Below, piece after piece: positions 1-8,704 of a stretch of DNA of 21,076 nucleotides (the stretch's first letter is position 1; every line of letters begins with the position of its first letter). This DNA comes from Thiotrichales bacterium (GTDB taxonomy: Bacteria; Pseudomonadota; Gammaproteobacteria; Francisellales; CACEW01), in assembly GCA_023266165.1 (NCBI GenBank), contig JAHFRR010000006.1:1-21076 (forward strand), read 5' to 3'. Made by a program: the position numbers and the translations under genes. The notes under the pieces were generated by a model. The model did not search any database, was not told the origin of the DNA, and worked only from the letters and a program-made list of their open reading frames with translations.

Positions 1-1078
1 AAAATCGCTCAGCATTTTCTCGGCATCCTAACGGATTCAATGCAAGAGAATGCGCCTCAAAGCAAGAAACAGCTTGGATCAGAGAGGCCTCTGTTTGCGC
101 TTCAAAAAACACGCCTGTCGGACAATCAACTGCCCCCCATCCCCTGATAGTCTCCAAAGCACCGCCCTTACCCAAGGCAATAACAGGTGTACCGCAAGCC
201 TGCGCCTCGACAGGAATAATCCCAAAATCTTCTTCTGCCGCGAACACAAAGGCTTTGGCATCTTGCATATATTGCTTTAAAATTTTATTTTCAACAAACC
301 CTTTTAAAATAATATTGGGCACATCTGTTGCTATTTTCTGGATTTTTGCATACTCCAGCCCCTCTCCAATCACAATCAATTGATGTTGAGGCATTTTTTT
401 AAACGCTGAGACAATCAGATCCATACGTTTATAAGGCACCATCCTAGAAGCTGTCAGATAATAATTTTGTTTATTGCGCTGTAACTCAAATCCTGCCAGA
501 TCAACCCCACAATGAATCGTGGTGGAGGGGCGCCGATAGACTTTCTCAATACGTCTGCCAATATAATCTGAATTAGAAATAAAGTGATCGACACGATAAC
601 TGCTGATGACATCCCACGTTCGAAGCCTGTGGAGCATCCGCCGAGCCATCCAACCCTTGAGCCCCTTTGACAATCCGGATTGCTGTAAATATTGATGCTG
701 TAAATCCCAGGCATAGCGCATGGGAGAATGGATATAGCTGATATGAAGCTGGTCTGGCCCAATGAGAACTCCCTTAGCCACTGCATGAGAGCTTGAAATA
801 ATTAAATCATATTGAGATAAATCTAGAGACTCTATGGCTAAAGGCATTAAAGAGAGATATTTACGAAAATGTTTTTTGGCAAAGGGGAGTTTTTGAATAA
901 AAGTTGTTTTGACAGGCTTATTTTGAATAAAGCCCTTCTGATCAGGCTTTAAGAAATCAACGACAGCAAAGAGATCCGCACAGGGGAAGATTTCAATCAT
1001 ATGAGAGAGGACGCGCTCAGCCCCTGCATAAGTTACCAGCCAATCGGAGACAATAGCAATACGAAGCTTCTCAAACAC
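1..1078 (-). CDS. GT4 family glycosyltransferase (WbaZ/mannosyltransferase-like), cut by the left edge
   Basis: The frame is open from 1078 to the window edge (359 codons), so the C-terminus is missing; the family is usually near 380 residues. I chose the GTG start at 1078-1076 because an AGGAG lies about seven bases upstream, and the first residues then read FEKLRIAIVSDWL, the expected first beta strand of the N-terminal Rossmann domain. YIHSPMRYAWD at about 115-125 is typical of WbaZ-like GT4 enzymes, and EEDFGIIPVEAQACGTPVI from 282 carries the EX7E signature (E283/E291), followed by GALET at 306. The enzyme should transfer a sugar, perhaps mannose, from a nucleotide sugar to a growing lipid-linked glycan on the cytoplasmic face. 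The start overlaps the end of the upstream GT4 gene by 8 nt, so the two are probably translationally coupled. Family is confident; donor and acceptor are unknown. Confidence 0.88.
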   Translation of the reverse strand, partial: MFEKLRIAIVSDWLVTYAGAERVLSHMIEIFPCADLFAVVDFLKPDQKGFIQNKPVKTTFIQKLPFAKKHFRKYLSLMPLAIESLDLSQYDLIISSSHAVAKGVLIGPDQLHISYIHSPMRYAWDLQHQYLQQSGLSKGLKGWMARRMLHRLRTWDVISSYRVDHFISNSDYIGRRIEKVYRRPSTTIHCGVDLAGFELQRNKQNYYLTASRMVPYKRMDLIVSAFKKMPQHQLIVIGEGLEYAKIQKIATDVPNIILKGFVENKILKQYMQDAKAFVFAAEEDFGIIPVEAQACGTPVIALGKGGALETIRGWGAVDCPTGVFFEAQTEASLIQAVSCFEAHSLALNPLGCRENAERF

Positions 1079-2081
1079 CGATTTCTCCTGCCACCTCATC
1101 TAAAACTTTTGCAATCTTATCAGCAACAGACTGCCAGGTATAGCGCTTGACATTCTCCAATCCTAAAACTCGCAGTCGGGAAACTAACTCAGGCTCTGTC
1201 AGTATTCGATGCATCGCTGTCGCAATCGCCTTTACATCATAAGGATTCACCAGCAAAGCGGCGTTTCCTGCAACCTCAGGGAGCGCGGTAAGATTCCCTG
1301 CGATCACGGGAGTTCCACATGCTTGGCCCTCAATGACAGACAGCCCAAAGCCTTCGTACAAAGAAGGCGTCAGAACACCTACAGCACCCCGATAATACGC
1401 AGCCAGTTCAATATCATCAACAACACCTAATAAAATCACAGACTCTACAAAACGGTACTTCTCAAGAAACCTTTTTAAGGTATTATCTAGAAACCCTGTC
1501 ATCACAAGCTTGAGATCAGGATGAGATAGCTTTGCCAACCTAAAAGCCTCTAACATGCGAGCAATATTTTTATGTGCTTTCCGATTACCAACGTATAGAA
1601 AGTAAGGTGCTTCTACCCAAGCTTTTTCGCCATTTTGTGTAAAAACATCAGAATACCCATTGCCTGTTACTATCACTTTTTTCGGATCAACATCAGGACA
1701 CCAAGAAAGAATATCCTGCCTTGAGAACTCTGAAACTGTAAAAATACACTGAGCATAACACAACTGTTTTTTCAAAAAAAAATTAAAATAAAACTTTTTA
1801 AGCCAACCAGCTTCACCAGGTACACGAATGTGCATAATATCATGCAAGGTACAGATAAATGGTGTTTTCTGCCCTATTGGAAGATTATATCCGGGGGAAT
1901 AAAATAAATCAGGCTTGATCGTCTTCAACACCTTGCACAACCATAAAGTATCTATGGGCGAAGAGGGTTTAGGCCCGTTTCTTAAAGGCACAAGCTGCGA
2001 TTGCAAACAACGATAAACTTCACGCGAATAACGGCCTATGCCATGCGCGCCCTCCCAACGGAGGTCATAGAGAATGCGCAT
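1071..2081 (-). CDS. GT4 family glycosyltransferase
   Basis: This is a 336-residue GT-B fold glycosyltransferase. A longer frame opens at 2117, but I chose the ATG at 2081 because AGAGGAAAG precedes it at normal spacing and the protein then begins MRILYDLRWEGAHGIGRYSR, the usual start of this subfamily, with the glycine-rich loop that contacts substrate. FLYVGNRKAHKN at about 161-172 marks the start of the C-terminal nucleotide-sugar domain, and PSLYEGFGLSVIEGQACG from 239 contains the EX7E motif (E243/E251). It overlaps the upstream Wzy-like gene by 17 nt and the downstream GT4 by 8 nt. It is expected to add a sugar, plausibly mannose, to the O-antigen or capsule repeat unit. The exact linkage cannot be read from sequence. 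Confidence 0.88.
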   Translation of the reverse strand: MRILYDLRWEGAHGIGRYSREVYRCLQSQLVPLRNGPKPSSPIDTLWLCKVLKTIKPDLFYSPGYNLPIGQKTPFICTLHDIMHIRVPGEAGWLKKFYFNFFLKKQLCYAQCIFTVSEFSRQDILSWCPDVDPKKVIVTGNGYSDVFTQNGEKAWVEAPYFLYVGNRKAHKNIARMLEAFRLAKLSHPDLKLVMTGFLDNTLKRFLEKYRFVESVILLGVVDDIELAAYYRGAVGVLTPSLYEGFGLSVIEGQACGTPVIAGNLTALPEVAGNAALLVNPYDVKAIATAMHRILTEPELVSRLRVLGLENVKRYTWQSVADKIAKVLDEVAGEIGV

Positions 2082-3342
2082 CAACGACTTTCCTCTTCTC
2101 ATGCTCAGATAATCCAAAATAAATGCCCATCACGCACCAATAATAAAACTGCACAGGGACTAATACAAAGCCCGCATCTATCGCCATCACAACCAAGTAC
2201 GTTGACATAGCATAACGACACACCCGCATCAACGTGTTTTTGGGCTTACATAATAAGAGCGGAGCACTATAAATGGCAGCAAAAAATAGCATCACCAAAT
2301 ACCCATATTTTGAAGCCCACTGTGCATAAAGCATTTCTTTGGGAAGAGGTGAAATGGGAGTCGCAAGCTGCGGCAGCCAATGCGCATGCAGAAAAGCTAA
2401 GAGCTGCGGCAATCGTCCACCCAAACTGGTATCATCCAAAAAGCTAATCGCATTACCTGCAGCCATACCTGTGGCCGGAGGCATATGAACCCAAAAAGCA
2501 AAATGCGGCATCGTTGGAACAATTTCTAAAGAATAATAATTAAAAATATGCAAATGCACAATAAAATTAATCAGAAGCAAAAAAACAATCACTCCCAACA
2601 AAGACTTTAAAATAACTTTAATACCTTCTCGATAATGATAAAAAAACTCAGAGGCAATTAAACCTGTCCATATCGTTCTTGAAAAGGTGAAACACAACAA
2701 TATCTGAGTAGCAACTCTTAAAACCACAGCTCGACGCTGTAACCCGTAATATACCAGCGGAGCCCAAATCAAAAGTCCCATCCCCAAGAGATTACCGTTG
2801 TTATACGTCGAACAAGCTTTCACGACAAATATCCTAAGATTATCTTTACCGATAAAACCAAATAGATCCCCCCCCGTTTCTGTGAGAAAGGGGACTCCGA
2901 TCACAATTCCAAAAACATTTGTCGCAATAAAGCTAGCAAGCCCAAATAGCACAACAACCCATAGAGCAATCAGTAACGCATGCGAAACAGATGCAGAAAT
3001 ACCCTCTCGACCAATATGACCTCCAATCAATAAACCAGAGACAGGAAACACCACTGCAGCCACAAGAATCACGCAATAGTCTTTCCAAACACTATAGTGA
3101 CTCAAATAACTCAACGCCAAAATCAAAAATGCAAAACAAACTAATGCAACCATCATAGGAAAAATTGGCCGCAATAATTTTTTTTGAAAAAAATTACTCA
3201 AAAAAAAATAACCCGCTGTTATGACAATGAGAATCATACTGAAACATATAGGGAGTCCGTGAAAATAAAACCCTGCTTTTGGAAAAGCGAAAATAAAAAA
3301 TAATACAAATGGGAAAAGGCAACGCTTGAAAGAACGAATCAT
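2065..3342 (-). CDS. O-antigen polymerase/ligase-like membrane protein (Wzy-like)
   Basis: This 425-residue protein is very hydrophobic, with roughly ten to twelve membrane segments. A long soluble loop at about 280-335 precedes the last helices and contains GGRLPQLLAFLHAHWLPQL. The arrangement of many helices plus one large periplasmic loop, with an RTIWTG stretch around 220, fits the Wzy/WaaL superfamily, which polymerises or ligates lipid-linked oligosaccharide at the periplasmic face. Sequence conservation in this superfamily is low, so the call rests on topology and on its place among glycosyltransferases, a flippase and gmhA. The start is supported by GAGGG about nine bases upstream of the ATG, and the start overlaps the gmhA stop by 4 nt. 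Polymerase versus ligase cannot be told apart here. Confidence 0.72.
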   Translation of the reverse strand: MIRSFKRCLFPFVLFFIFAFPKAGFYFHGLPICFSMILIVITAGYFFLSNFFQKKLLRPIFPMMVALVCFAFLILALSYLSHYSVWKDYCVILVAAVVFPVSGLLIGGHIGREGISASVSHALLIALWVVVLFGLASFIATNVFGIVIGVPFLTETGGDLFGFIGKDNLRIFVVKACSTYNNGNLLGMGLLIWAPLVYYGLQRRAVVLRVATQILLCFTFSRTIWTGLIASEFFYHYREGIKVILKSLLGVIVFLLLINFIVHLHIFNYYSLEIVPTMPHFAFWVHMPPATGMAAGNAISFLDDTSLGGRLPQLLAFLHAHWLPQLATPISPLPKEMLYAQWASKYGYLVMLFFAAIYSAPLLLCKPKNTLMRVCRYAMSTYLVVMAIDAGFVLVPVQFYYWCVMGIYFGLSEHEKRKVVDAHSL

Positions 3343-3938
3343 TCTCTCGCACCCTCTAAACGTTTAGGATACATCCCCTGCTCAACCAAGGCACACATAA
3401 TATGGCCTATTACAATATGCCCCTCTTGAATACGAGGTGTGTCTGTCGAGGGCATTTTAAAGCACAAGTCACAAAGTGGTGCAAGCTGACCTCCAGACTG
3501 CCCTGTTAGCCCAATCACTTTAACACCCTGAGACCTTGCAGCATTGACAGCTGCTAAAATATTTTTAGAATTCCCAGATGTTGAAATAGCAATAAAGATA
3601 TCCCCCGCTCTTGCATTGGCTTCAATTTGGCGCGCAAAAATATAGTCATAGCTATAATCATTGCCAATGGCTGTCAGGGTTGATGTATTCACCGTGAGAG
3701 CCTCTGCAGCTAACGCAGGCCTATCATAATAAAATCGGCTGACGAGTTCAGCTACGATATGCTGGGCATCAGCTGCGCTGCCTCCATTGCCCGCACAAAA
3801 TACTCGCCCCCCGTGTCGATAAGACTCAATGCAAAGCCCTACAGCTTTTATCAATAAATCTTTAATATGCAAGTCCCCTGCTAAAGCCAATTTGAGCTTG
3901 ACAGAGTCATCTAATTGCTTCTGAATTATCTCTAACAT
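3339..3938 (-). CDS. gmhA: Phosphoheptose isomerase (sedoheptulose 7-phosphate isomerase)
   Basis: GmhA converts sedoheptulose 7-phosphate to D-glycero-manno-heptose 7-phosphate in the cytosol, the first step to ADP-heptose (LPS core) or GDP-heptose (glycans and capsules). The 199-residue length matches the family. Visible motifs are NGGSAADAQH at 51-60 with VAEL just after (E64), the STSGNS phosphate-binding loop at 119-124, IGLTG at 142-146 and TPRIQEGHI at 167-175, which carries the conserved Gln/Glu/His of the active site. It lies between a glycosyltransferase and the Wzy-like gene, so it may supply a heptose for the glycan made by this cluster. The other heptose genes (hldE/hddA, gmhB, hldD) are not in the window and could lie elsewhere. 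A GAGAGG about eleven bases upstream may serve as the ribosome binding site. Confidence 0.95.
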   Translation of the reverse strand: MLEIIQKQLDDSVKLKLALAGDLHIKDLLIKAVGLCIESYRHGGRVFCAGNGGSAADAQHIVAELVSRFYYDRPALAAEALTVNTSTLTAIGNDYSYDYIFARQIEANARAGDIFIAISTSGNSKNILAAVNAARSQGVKVIGLTGQSGGQLAPLCDLCFKMPSTDTPRIQEGHIVIGHIMCALVEQGMYPKRLEGARE

Positions 3939-3982
3939 TTCAGGAAACCTCTCACAGCCAACACATTGAGATGGTCAGCATC

Positions 3983-4999
3983 TTACCATGAAAGAAAATT
4001 GCACATAAGCTGCTTTACATCATCTCTATTCGATTTTCTACGTCTTGCAAGCTCCAAAGAAGCATATCGCATGGCCAAGAAGGTATCAGGGTTTTTGACA
4101 AGCTCTTGCAGCGCTTCACAAAATTCATTGAGCGTTTGACAGAAAAAACCATTCTTCCCATGGATGACCAGTTCGTTCGTTTGCCCAACAGGGGTGGTCA
4201 AAATCACATGCCCATAATGTAATGCATCCATGATAGGCAGAGGGCCGCCCTCACACCACGAAGTACAAATATAGCAATTGTGCTCTGACAGTAGTTGTAA
4301 ATATCGCTCCCTTGAAACTAAAGCCTGGCCCACATAGAGATCAAAGCACTCTACTGAGGAACACATTTGCTGCTGGCACTGCATCAGCAGAGGAATGTTT
4401 TTCCTTCTTTGCGGAGATGCTCGAGACATCACACGGAGACCTGAGGCTCTATTGATCTGACTCTCGGATACAATAGGGACATCAGAGTCAGTAGGAATAA
4501 CGAGGGGGGCTTTCCTATACGTTAAAAAAATTTCTTGCATTTCTGAGCTGATGACACAATAACGATGCACCCATTTCAAGGCGGTAAAATCAGGACGGGC
4601 TTCTTGCCAATTTTGGAACTCTCGAAGATCCTTCTCTGTTTTATGCGCTTGATACAGGCCTCTGAGCTTCGGGAAGATCTCAATAGGATCATGAATAATT
4701 GTCACACTTTTTTTTATGAGCTCTGGGGGGGTTTTGACGCCTGCCAATTTCAACAGTGTTTGAAGTGCTCGCTGAAACCGATATATTGCAAATACGCTCG
4801 GGAAAGAGGGTACCATCGCATATCCCCAGAAAATGACATCATAAGGCACTGAATGCGTCTTAAGAGCGCTGCCATCAATAAGTTCTGCATATGAAACAAA
4901 GTCAAATACAAAGTACTCTGCTACGGCTTCAGCCCATAACTTGCCAACATTATGTATCGCCCAATCCTTAATATTATAAATAAACAAAACTCTCTTCAT
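3983..4999 (-). CDS. GT4-like glycosyltransferase, divergent
   Basis: This 338-residue protein starts MKRVLFIYNIKDWAI, a typical GT-B first strand, and IIHDPIEIFPKL lies at about 101-112. The C-terminal half has CYICTSWCEGGPLPIMDALHYG from 242 and VGQTNELVIHGKNGFF from 271, the usual nucleotide-sugar pocket of GT4 enzymes. The EX7E signature is modified: E250 is present but the second acidic position is Asp258, a conservative change. The N-terminal domain is not close to any subfamily I recognise. It sits 4 nt after the flippase stop and 44 nt before gmhA, so it belongs to the same transcript and should add one sugar of the repeat unit. The ribosome binding site is weak. Confidence 0.78.
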   Translation of the reverse strand: MKRVLFIYNIKDWAIHNVGKLWAEAVAEYFVFDFVSYAELIDGSALKTHSVPYDVIFWGYAMVPSFPSVFAIYRFQRALQTLLKLAGVKTPPELIKKSVTIIHDPIEIFPKLRGLYQAHKTEKDLREFQNWQEARPDFTALKWVHRYCVISSEMQEIFLTYRKAPLVIPTDSDVPIVSESQINRASGLRVMSRASPQRRKNIPLLMQCQQQMCSSVECFDLYVGQALVSRERYLQLLSEHNCYICTSWCEGGPLPIMDALHYGHVILTTPVGQTNELVIHGKNGFFCQTLNEFCEALQELVKNPDTFLAMRYASLELARRRKSNRDDVKQLMCNFLSW

Positions 5000-5003
5000 C
5001 GTT

Positions 5004-6191
5004 CTATCTACGCCCTACCGCCCAACTTAAACATAAAATGCTTTGACTCAGCACCAACGCGACCACAGCACCATGCCATGAAAAAAATGGAATAAGCAAT
5101 AAATTTATTCCAATATTCACAGCCATTGCTATCAATTGTAGCGATGTTCTTGTTTTCTCTCGATAGCCACCATTCAAGGCATCAATCATGGGATAATACA
5201 CTGCCTGGATGATCAGTACAATGATAAGATACCTTAGAATATACGCTGAGAGCGCATAGGGATCCCCTAATATCATAGGTAGAAAAAAAGATCCCGCATA
5301 TAATAAAAGACTAGCAATCAAGGCATAGCCTAGGGTTAAGATGAGAACTTTTTGCCCAAGCTTTTTCGCCCATCTTAAGTGTCGCTGGCCTAATCGAAAA
5401 AATTTTGGCGCATAGACTGTGAGTATCGCGTTTAAAGGCATATAGGCAACTGCCAGGCATCGCGTCGCAATCGCATAATACCCAACAATTTCTGGTGTTG
5501 AAAAAAATGCTAAACACAGCTTATCTGCTTGCATATACAGACTTTGAGAAGCAATAGACAAGACAAACCAGCCCCCTGTACGTACTTGTTTTTTCATACG
5601 GGCATACGATATTACACCCAAACCACATGTTTGATATACGACATACAATGCAAGCAACCCAAGTCCAATGCCGGAAACGCAATATAACACTGACCAGGCA
5701 AGCAATCCCCCATGAAAAACATACAATAAAGAAGCCATTGTCAATCGCAGTGCACCTATCAAAACTTGGAAAAAAGAGATCATTCGAAATTTAGAAACTG
5801 CTGAAAAAGCTGCTGTAGCCAGCATATTCATACGAGAGCCTAATAGCTCTGTGATGAGTACCAATAATAAAGGCCATAAAGGTAATGCAGGAAACAGAGC
5901 AGCTCGAACAAGCAACCCCGCTACCACAAGCCCAACACTCATCAGGGTGGTCACGAAAATCGCTGCATTCAAACTTTCAGAGACAGGTATACCCTCTTTG
6001 CTTTCTCGTAAAATCAGTGTATAGCCACCCCATTCAGCGATAGGCCCTAGCAGCATACTTAAAGCCAAAATAGCTGAAAAAATCCCGAATGTGTATGGCC
6101 CTAATATTTTAGCAACCAACAAAAAACCTAAAAGCTGCAAACCATAGCGAAGAAAATAACTAAAAGAAATTGAGATTGCTGATTTCACCAT
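5004..6191 (-). CDS. Wzx-type oligosaccharide flippase (MOP superfamily)
   Basis: This 395-residue protein consists almost entirely of membrane helices, about twelve. It begins with SYFLRYGLQLLGFLLVAKILGPYTFG in two stretches (about 11-36), the usual N-terminus of polysaccharide translocases, where a first helix leads to an LGP.T.G turn. It continues with alternating hydrophobic helices and short basic loops such as RRHLRWAKKLGQ. Flippases of this type move undecaprenyl-linked repeat units across the inner membrane in Wzy-dependent O-antigen or capsule synthesis. The pairing with a Wzy-like protein in the same cluster supports that pathway. The ATG overlaps the end of the GT2 gene by 7 nt. 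I have not assigned the symbol wzx because substrate and pathway class are inferred from context. Confidence 0.87.
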   Translation of the reverse strand: MVKSAISISFSYFLRYGLQLLGFLLVAKILGPYTFGIFSAILALSMLLGPIAEWGGYTLILRESKEGIPVSESLNAAIFVTTLMSVGLVVAGLLVRAALFPALPLWPLLLVLITELLGSRMNMLATAAFSAVSKFRMISFFQVLIGALRLTMASLLYVFHGGLLAWSVLYCVSGIGLGLLALYVVYQTCGLGVISYARMKKQVRTGGWFVLSIASQSLYMQADKLCLAFFSTPEIVGYYAIATRCLAVAYMPLNAILTVYAPKFFRLGQRHLRWAKKLGQKVLILTLGYALIASLLLYAGSFFLPMILGDPYALSAYILRYLIIVLIIQAVYYPMIDALNGGYREKTRTSLQLIAMAVNIGINLLLIPFFSWHGAVVALVLSQSILCLSWAVGRR

Positions 6192-7036
6192 GGTTTTAAA
6201 AAATACCCCACGAACCTTCCTTTAAAAATCTTAGCATGGTATTTCGCTTTTGAAAGCTGACCTTGTAATAAAAAAATCAGCGCCCCCCCCAAAGGCCGAA
6301 TAAAGCTTCGTAGAATCACACTCACTGGGAACCGATATTGCTTGAGCAGCTGCCCGTAACCTAAAGAGTATAAAAATATTTTTCTCTGATATGCTGGATC
6401 ATGATACTGACATCTAACTCTTGGATGGTTAACAGAAGCACTCGTAAGATATTGTGCTGTATAGCCCTTTGCAAGCGCTCTTAACACCCAATCTGTCTCT
6501 TCTCCTGACTGAGTTGGGGAGGGTGATCCAACGCCCAGCGCTTCATTAAACCGCAGGTCCTGAGCTAACACAGTACTTCGAGAAAATAAAGAAAAAGAGA
6601 TCACAGTCTGCAAAATATTATATAAAGAAATCTGCGCAGGATGTTTGGGGAAATTTGCAATACCTTCGCCACGCCCATCAAACGCTGGGAAGCTTACCAT
6701 GTCTATCTGCTGGTCTTTTTTAAAGATCTCTGAGACTGTCTTAAGCAAATAAATATCCCCATACCAGCAATCATCATCCGGAAATGCAATAATATCACCT
6801 GAAGCATATTGCAATCCAAAATTTCTCGCTCGAGACAACCCTTTAAAATTGACTTGGAAATGCCGTAATGCCATTGAATTGGCATAGTTTTTGCATAAAG
6901 ATTGTAAGCGATCATCTGGGTTTTGATCCACAATAATCAGCTCAAAGTTTTGATTTTTTTGGCACGACAGGCTTGACAAGAATCGCCCTAGCTCATCAAC
7001 TCGATGAATCGTACACAGAATCAGAGAAATTTTCAT
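6185..7036 (-). CDS. GT2 family glycosyltransferase
   Basis: The frame opens at 7231, inside lspA, but the real start is the ATG at 7036, preceded by TAGGAGC at good spacing and giving a 283-residue protein that begins MKISLILCTIHRVDELGRFL. This is a GT-A fold: FELIIVDQNPDDRL at about 31-44, GLSRARNFGL at 66-75 (substrate contacts), and the metal-binding FPDDDCW at 85-91, the DXD equivalent. EETDWVLRALAKGY at 179-192 holds the acidic ED-type catalytic-base motif. It should transfer a nucleotide-activated sugar to a lipid-linked acceptor. It starts 14 nt after the lspA stop, so the glycan cluster is joined directly to the ileS-lspA housekeeping run with no room for a separate promoter. Confidence 0.9.
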   Translation of the reverse strand: MKISLILCTIHRVDELGRFLSSLSCQKNQNFELIIVDQNPDDRLQSLCKNYANSMALRHFQVNFKGLSRARNFGLQYASGDIIAFPDDDCWYGDIYLLKTVSEIFKKDQQIDMVSFPAFDGRGEGIANFPKHPAQISLYNILQTVISFSLFSRSTVLAQDLRFNEALGVGSPSPTQSGEETDWVLRALAKGYTAQYLTSASVNHPRVRCQYHDPAYQRKIFLYSLGYGQLLKQYRFPVSVILRSFIRPLGGALIFLLQGQLSKAKYHAKIFKGRFVGYFLKPW

Positions 7037-7050
7037 ACTCAAGCTCCTAT

Positions 7051-7509
7051 CTAAATACAAGCCCCACGCCCACTCACCAGGAACAATCCCACACCTACCA
7101 CGATCATCGAATCTCCTATATTGAACGTTGGCCAATGATAATGCCCGACATAGAGATCGATAAAGTCGATCACACTGCCTGTGACCAGCCGGTTTAACAC
7201 GTTCCCCAGCGCCCCGCCGATGATCAAGCACAATGCGATGGATTCCAGTTTAGACTTGGCCCGATGGAGGCGAAAAACCAAAAAGCCAATTAATCCAAGG
7301 GCGATGAGAATCAAAAAAACTTTTTCCCAACCTCCCCCATTCAGGAAGCTGAATGCCGCACCGGTATTGTCTGTGAGATATAAATTCAATCCCGGAAAAA
7401 TTTTCACAGGTGTTAAAAATGGGAGATCTCTGACAGCCAGGCATTTGCTTATGGTATCCATCAGTGTAGCAAAAAGAATGATCAGGTAAAAATACGCTTT
7501 ATGACGCAT
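7051..7509 (-). CDS. lspA: Lipoprotein signal peptidase (signal peptidase II)
   Basis: LspA is the inner-membrane aspartyl protease that removes the signal peptide from diacylated prolipoproteins. The protein is 152 residues from the ATG at 7509; a longer frame to 7575 is rejected because it only adds upstream sequence inside the neighbour. Family signatures are MDTISKCLA at 17-25, LYLTDNTGAAFSFL at 43-56, and the two catalytic aspartates in VIDFIDL (D115) and FNIGDS (D133). There are four predicted membrane segments. One oddity is GNVLNR at 102-107, where most homologues have GN-x-x-DR: the conserved but non-catalytic Asp is Asn106. The start overlaps the end of the HAD-like gene by 11 nt, and the last codon lies 14 nt before the GT2 start. 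Confidence 0.94.
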   Translation of the reverse strand: MRHKAYFYLIILFATLMDTISKCLAVRDLPFLTPVKIFPGLNLYLTDNTGAAFSFLNGGGWEKVFLILIALGLIGFLVFRLHRAKSKLESIALCLIIGGALGNVLNRLVTGSVIDFIDLYVGHYHWPTFNIGDSMIVVGVGLFLVSGRGACI

Positions 7510-8704
7510 CAAGCTTGACCTCGCCCATACTCTCATGATGTACACTGTCCTGCAGCATTTGCAATAAGGGAGCAATGAGTTTCCGGCTGATCGGCCTACG
7601 AGGATTTATTTTATGTCTGCGAGATAAAATAGCTGCCTGTAGGCTTGCCAACGTTGTCGCCCCCTGCACAAGCCTTAACTTCTTCTGAACGCCGACGCCA
7701 TCGCCTACTCGCTCTAAATGCTCAACCACATAGCATATACATAGCCTAAACAGAAAATCTGCTGGCTTGATAGTTACAGCGCGAGAAGGGGAGGCAAGCG
7801 TTGCAGCTCTGAGATGTGCGGGTGGTACAATGCTTTCCAGCGCAAGCAAAAAATCACGGCTGTCTAAAAGCTCAGGAAACTGCCGATCTTGTCCAGGCAG
7901 GAAGTCTCGTATGCGTTTCGCCATGGCCAGCTGTAGCACCGGAAAATGCGGTGTTGGCAAGCTTCTACGCTCCAGAGCTGCTTGGTCTGTGGCAGATATC
8001 ACTTCTTGAATAGCTCCTCCAAAATGAACCAAGCGGCCCTTTTGTGTGCCATAGATACAAAGGCATGTTTTAAGAAGCAGATTCTGAGGGATCCATTCAG
8101 GAAAGGCCCTAAAAACTTTTTGAACCAACGGAATGATATCCTGGCTGCGATCATCAAAAAAAATCACATCCGAAGGATCCGAGAGACCAGAATGCTCATG
8201 CCCAATCCATTGCAGTAAAGCGAACAGCATAGAAATTTTGGTACCATCATCTCTTTCTGGTAGTGTAGTAATATCACTTTCCTCATTCGTCTTGAACCGC
8301 GCCCATTCACAGCCGACTTTCCGAGACGCTTGTAATGCCTCAAAGGTTTTAGACCTACCCAAATCCGCCATCAATAGCGTAACACAAGAAACTGAGACTG
8401 AAACAACACTGCCCTTAAAGTTATCTCTCAATAAACCAGCGATATTCTCTATCACCTCAGCACTAGACAAGAAAGGGAAGCCTGCCTTCAGATACCTGTC
8501 GTGATTTAGTTTCTCTGTACTTAAAAAGTGACGACGACTCGCTGAACCCACATACGCTTCAACTGCCTGATAGCCTTCGCTTAACGCTGCTTGAATCTGT
8601 TGATTCATAATCTTCAAAAGCGCAGGATTGATTTCATGGCTCAAGCTGTGAATCGCACAACCATCCATATCCACCAGAAAAAATAATTTTTTGGTTTTAC
8701 CCAT
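7499..8704 (-). CDS. HAD-like protein of unknown function (paralogue A of a tandem pair)
   Basis: This 401-residue protein starts at the ATG at 8704, which is preceded by GGAGG about eight bases upstream; an ATG at 8731 is less likely. The N-terminal half has a haloacid-dehalogenase motif set: hydrophobic strand plus DMDG (12-15, nucleophile motif I), GSASR at 53-57 (motif II Ser region), LLMADL at 110-115, Lys156 in TKIS (motif III Lys), and FFDDRSQDI at 182-190 (motif IV acidic pair). The C-terminal half (about 215-401) is helical and has no domain I recognise. All these motifs recur in the same order in the gene just upstream, so the two are duplicates. I recall similar GS-x-R, LLADI and DDR-containing uncharacterised proteins in Legionella and Coxiella. 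A phosphatase or host-directed role is only inferred. Confidence 0.8.
   Translation of the reverse strand: MGKTKKLFFLVDMDGCAIHSLSHEINPALLKIMNQQIQAALSEGYQAVEAYVGSASRRHFLSTEKLNHDRYLKAGFPFLSSAEVIENIAGLLRDNFKGSVVSVSVSCVTLLMADLGRSKTFEALQASRKVGCEWARFKTNEESDITTLPERDDGTKISMLFALLQWIGHEHSGLSDPSDVIFFDDRSQDIIPLVQKVFRAFPEWIPQNLLLKTCLCIYGTQKGRLVHFGGAIQEVISATDQAALERRSLPTPHFPVLQLAMAKRIRDFLPGQDRQFPELLDSRDFLLALESIVPPAHLRAATLASPSRAVTIKPADFLFRLCICYVVEHLERVGDGVGVQKKLRLVQGATTLASLQAAILSRRHKINPRRPISRKLIAPLLQMLQDSVHHESMGEVKLDAS

Noticed and set aside
50..280. 76-codon plus-strand frame at the left edge
   Set aside because: It is antisense to the partial GT4 gene, which has clear EX7E and family motifs in its own frame.
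7037..7231. Upstream extension of the GT2 frame to 7231
   Set aside because: It lies within lspA in another frame; the ATG at 7036 has TAGGAGC and gives the standard GT2 N-terminus.
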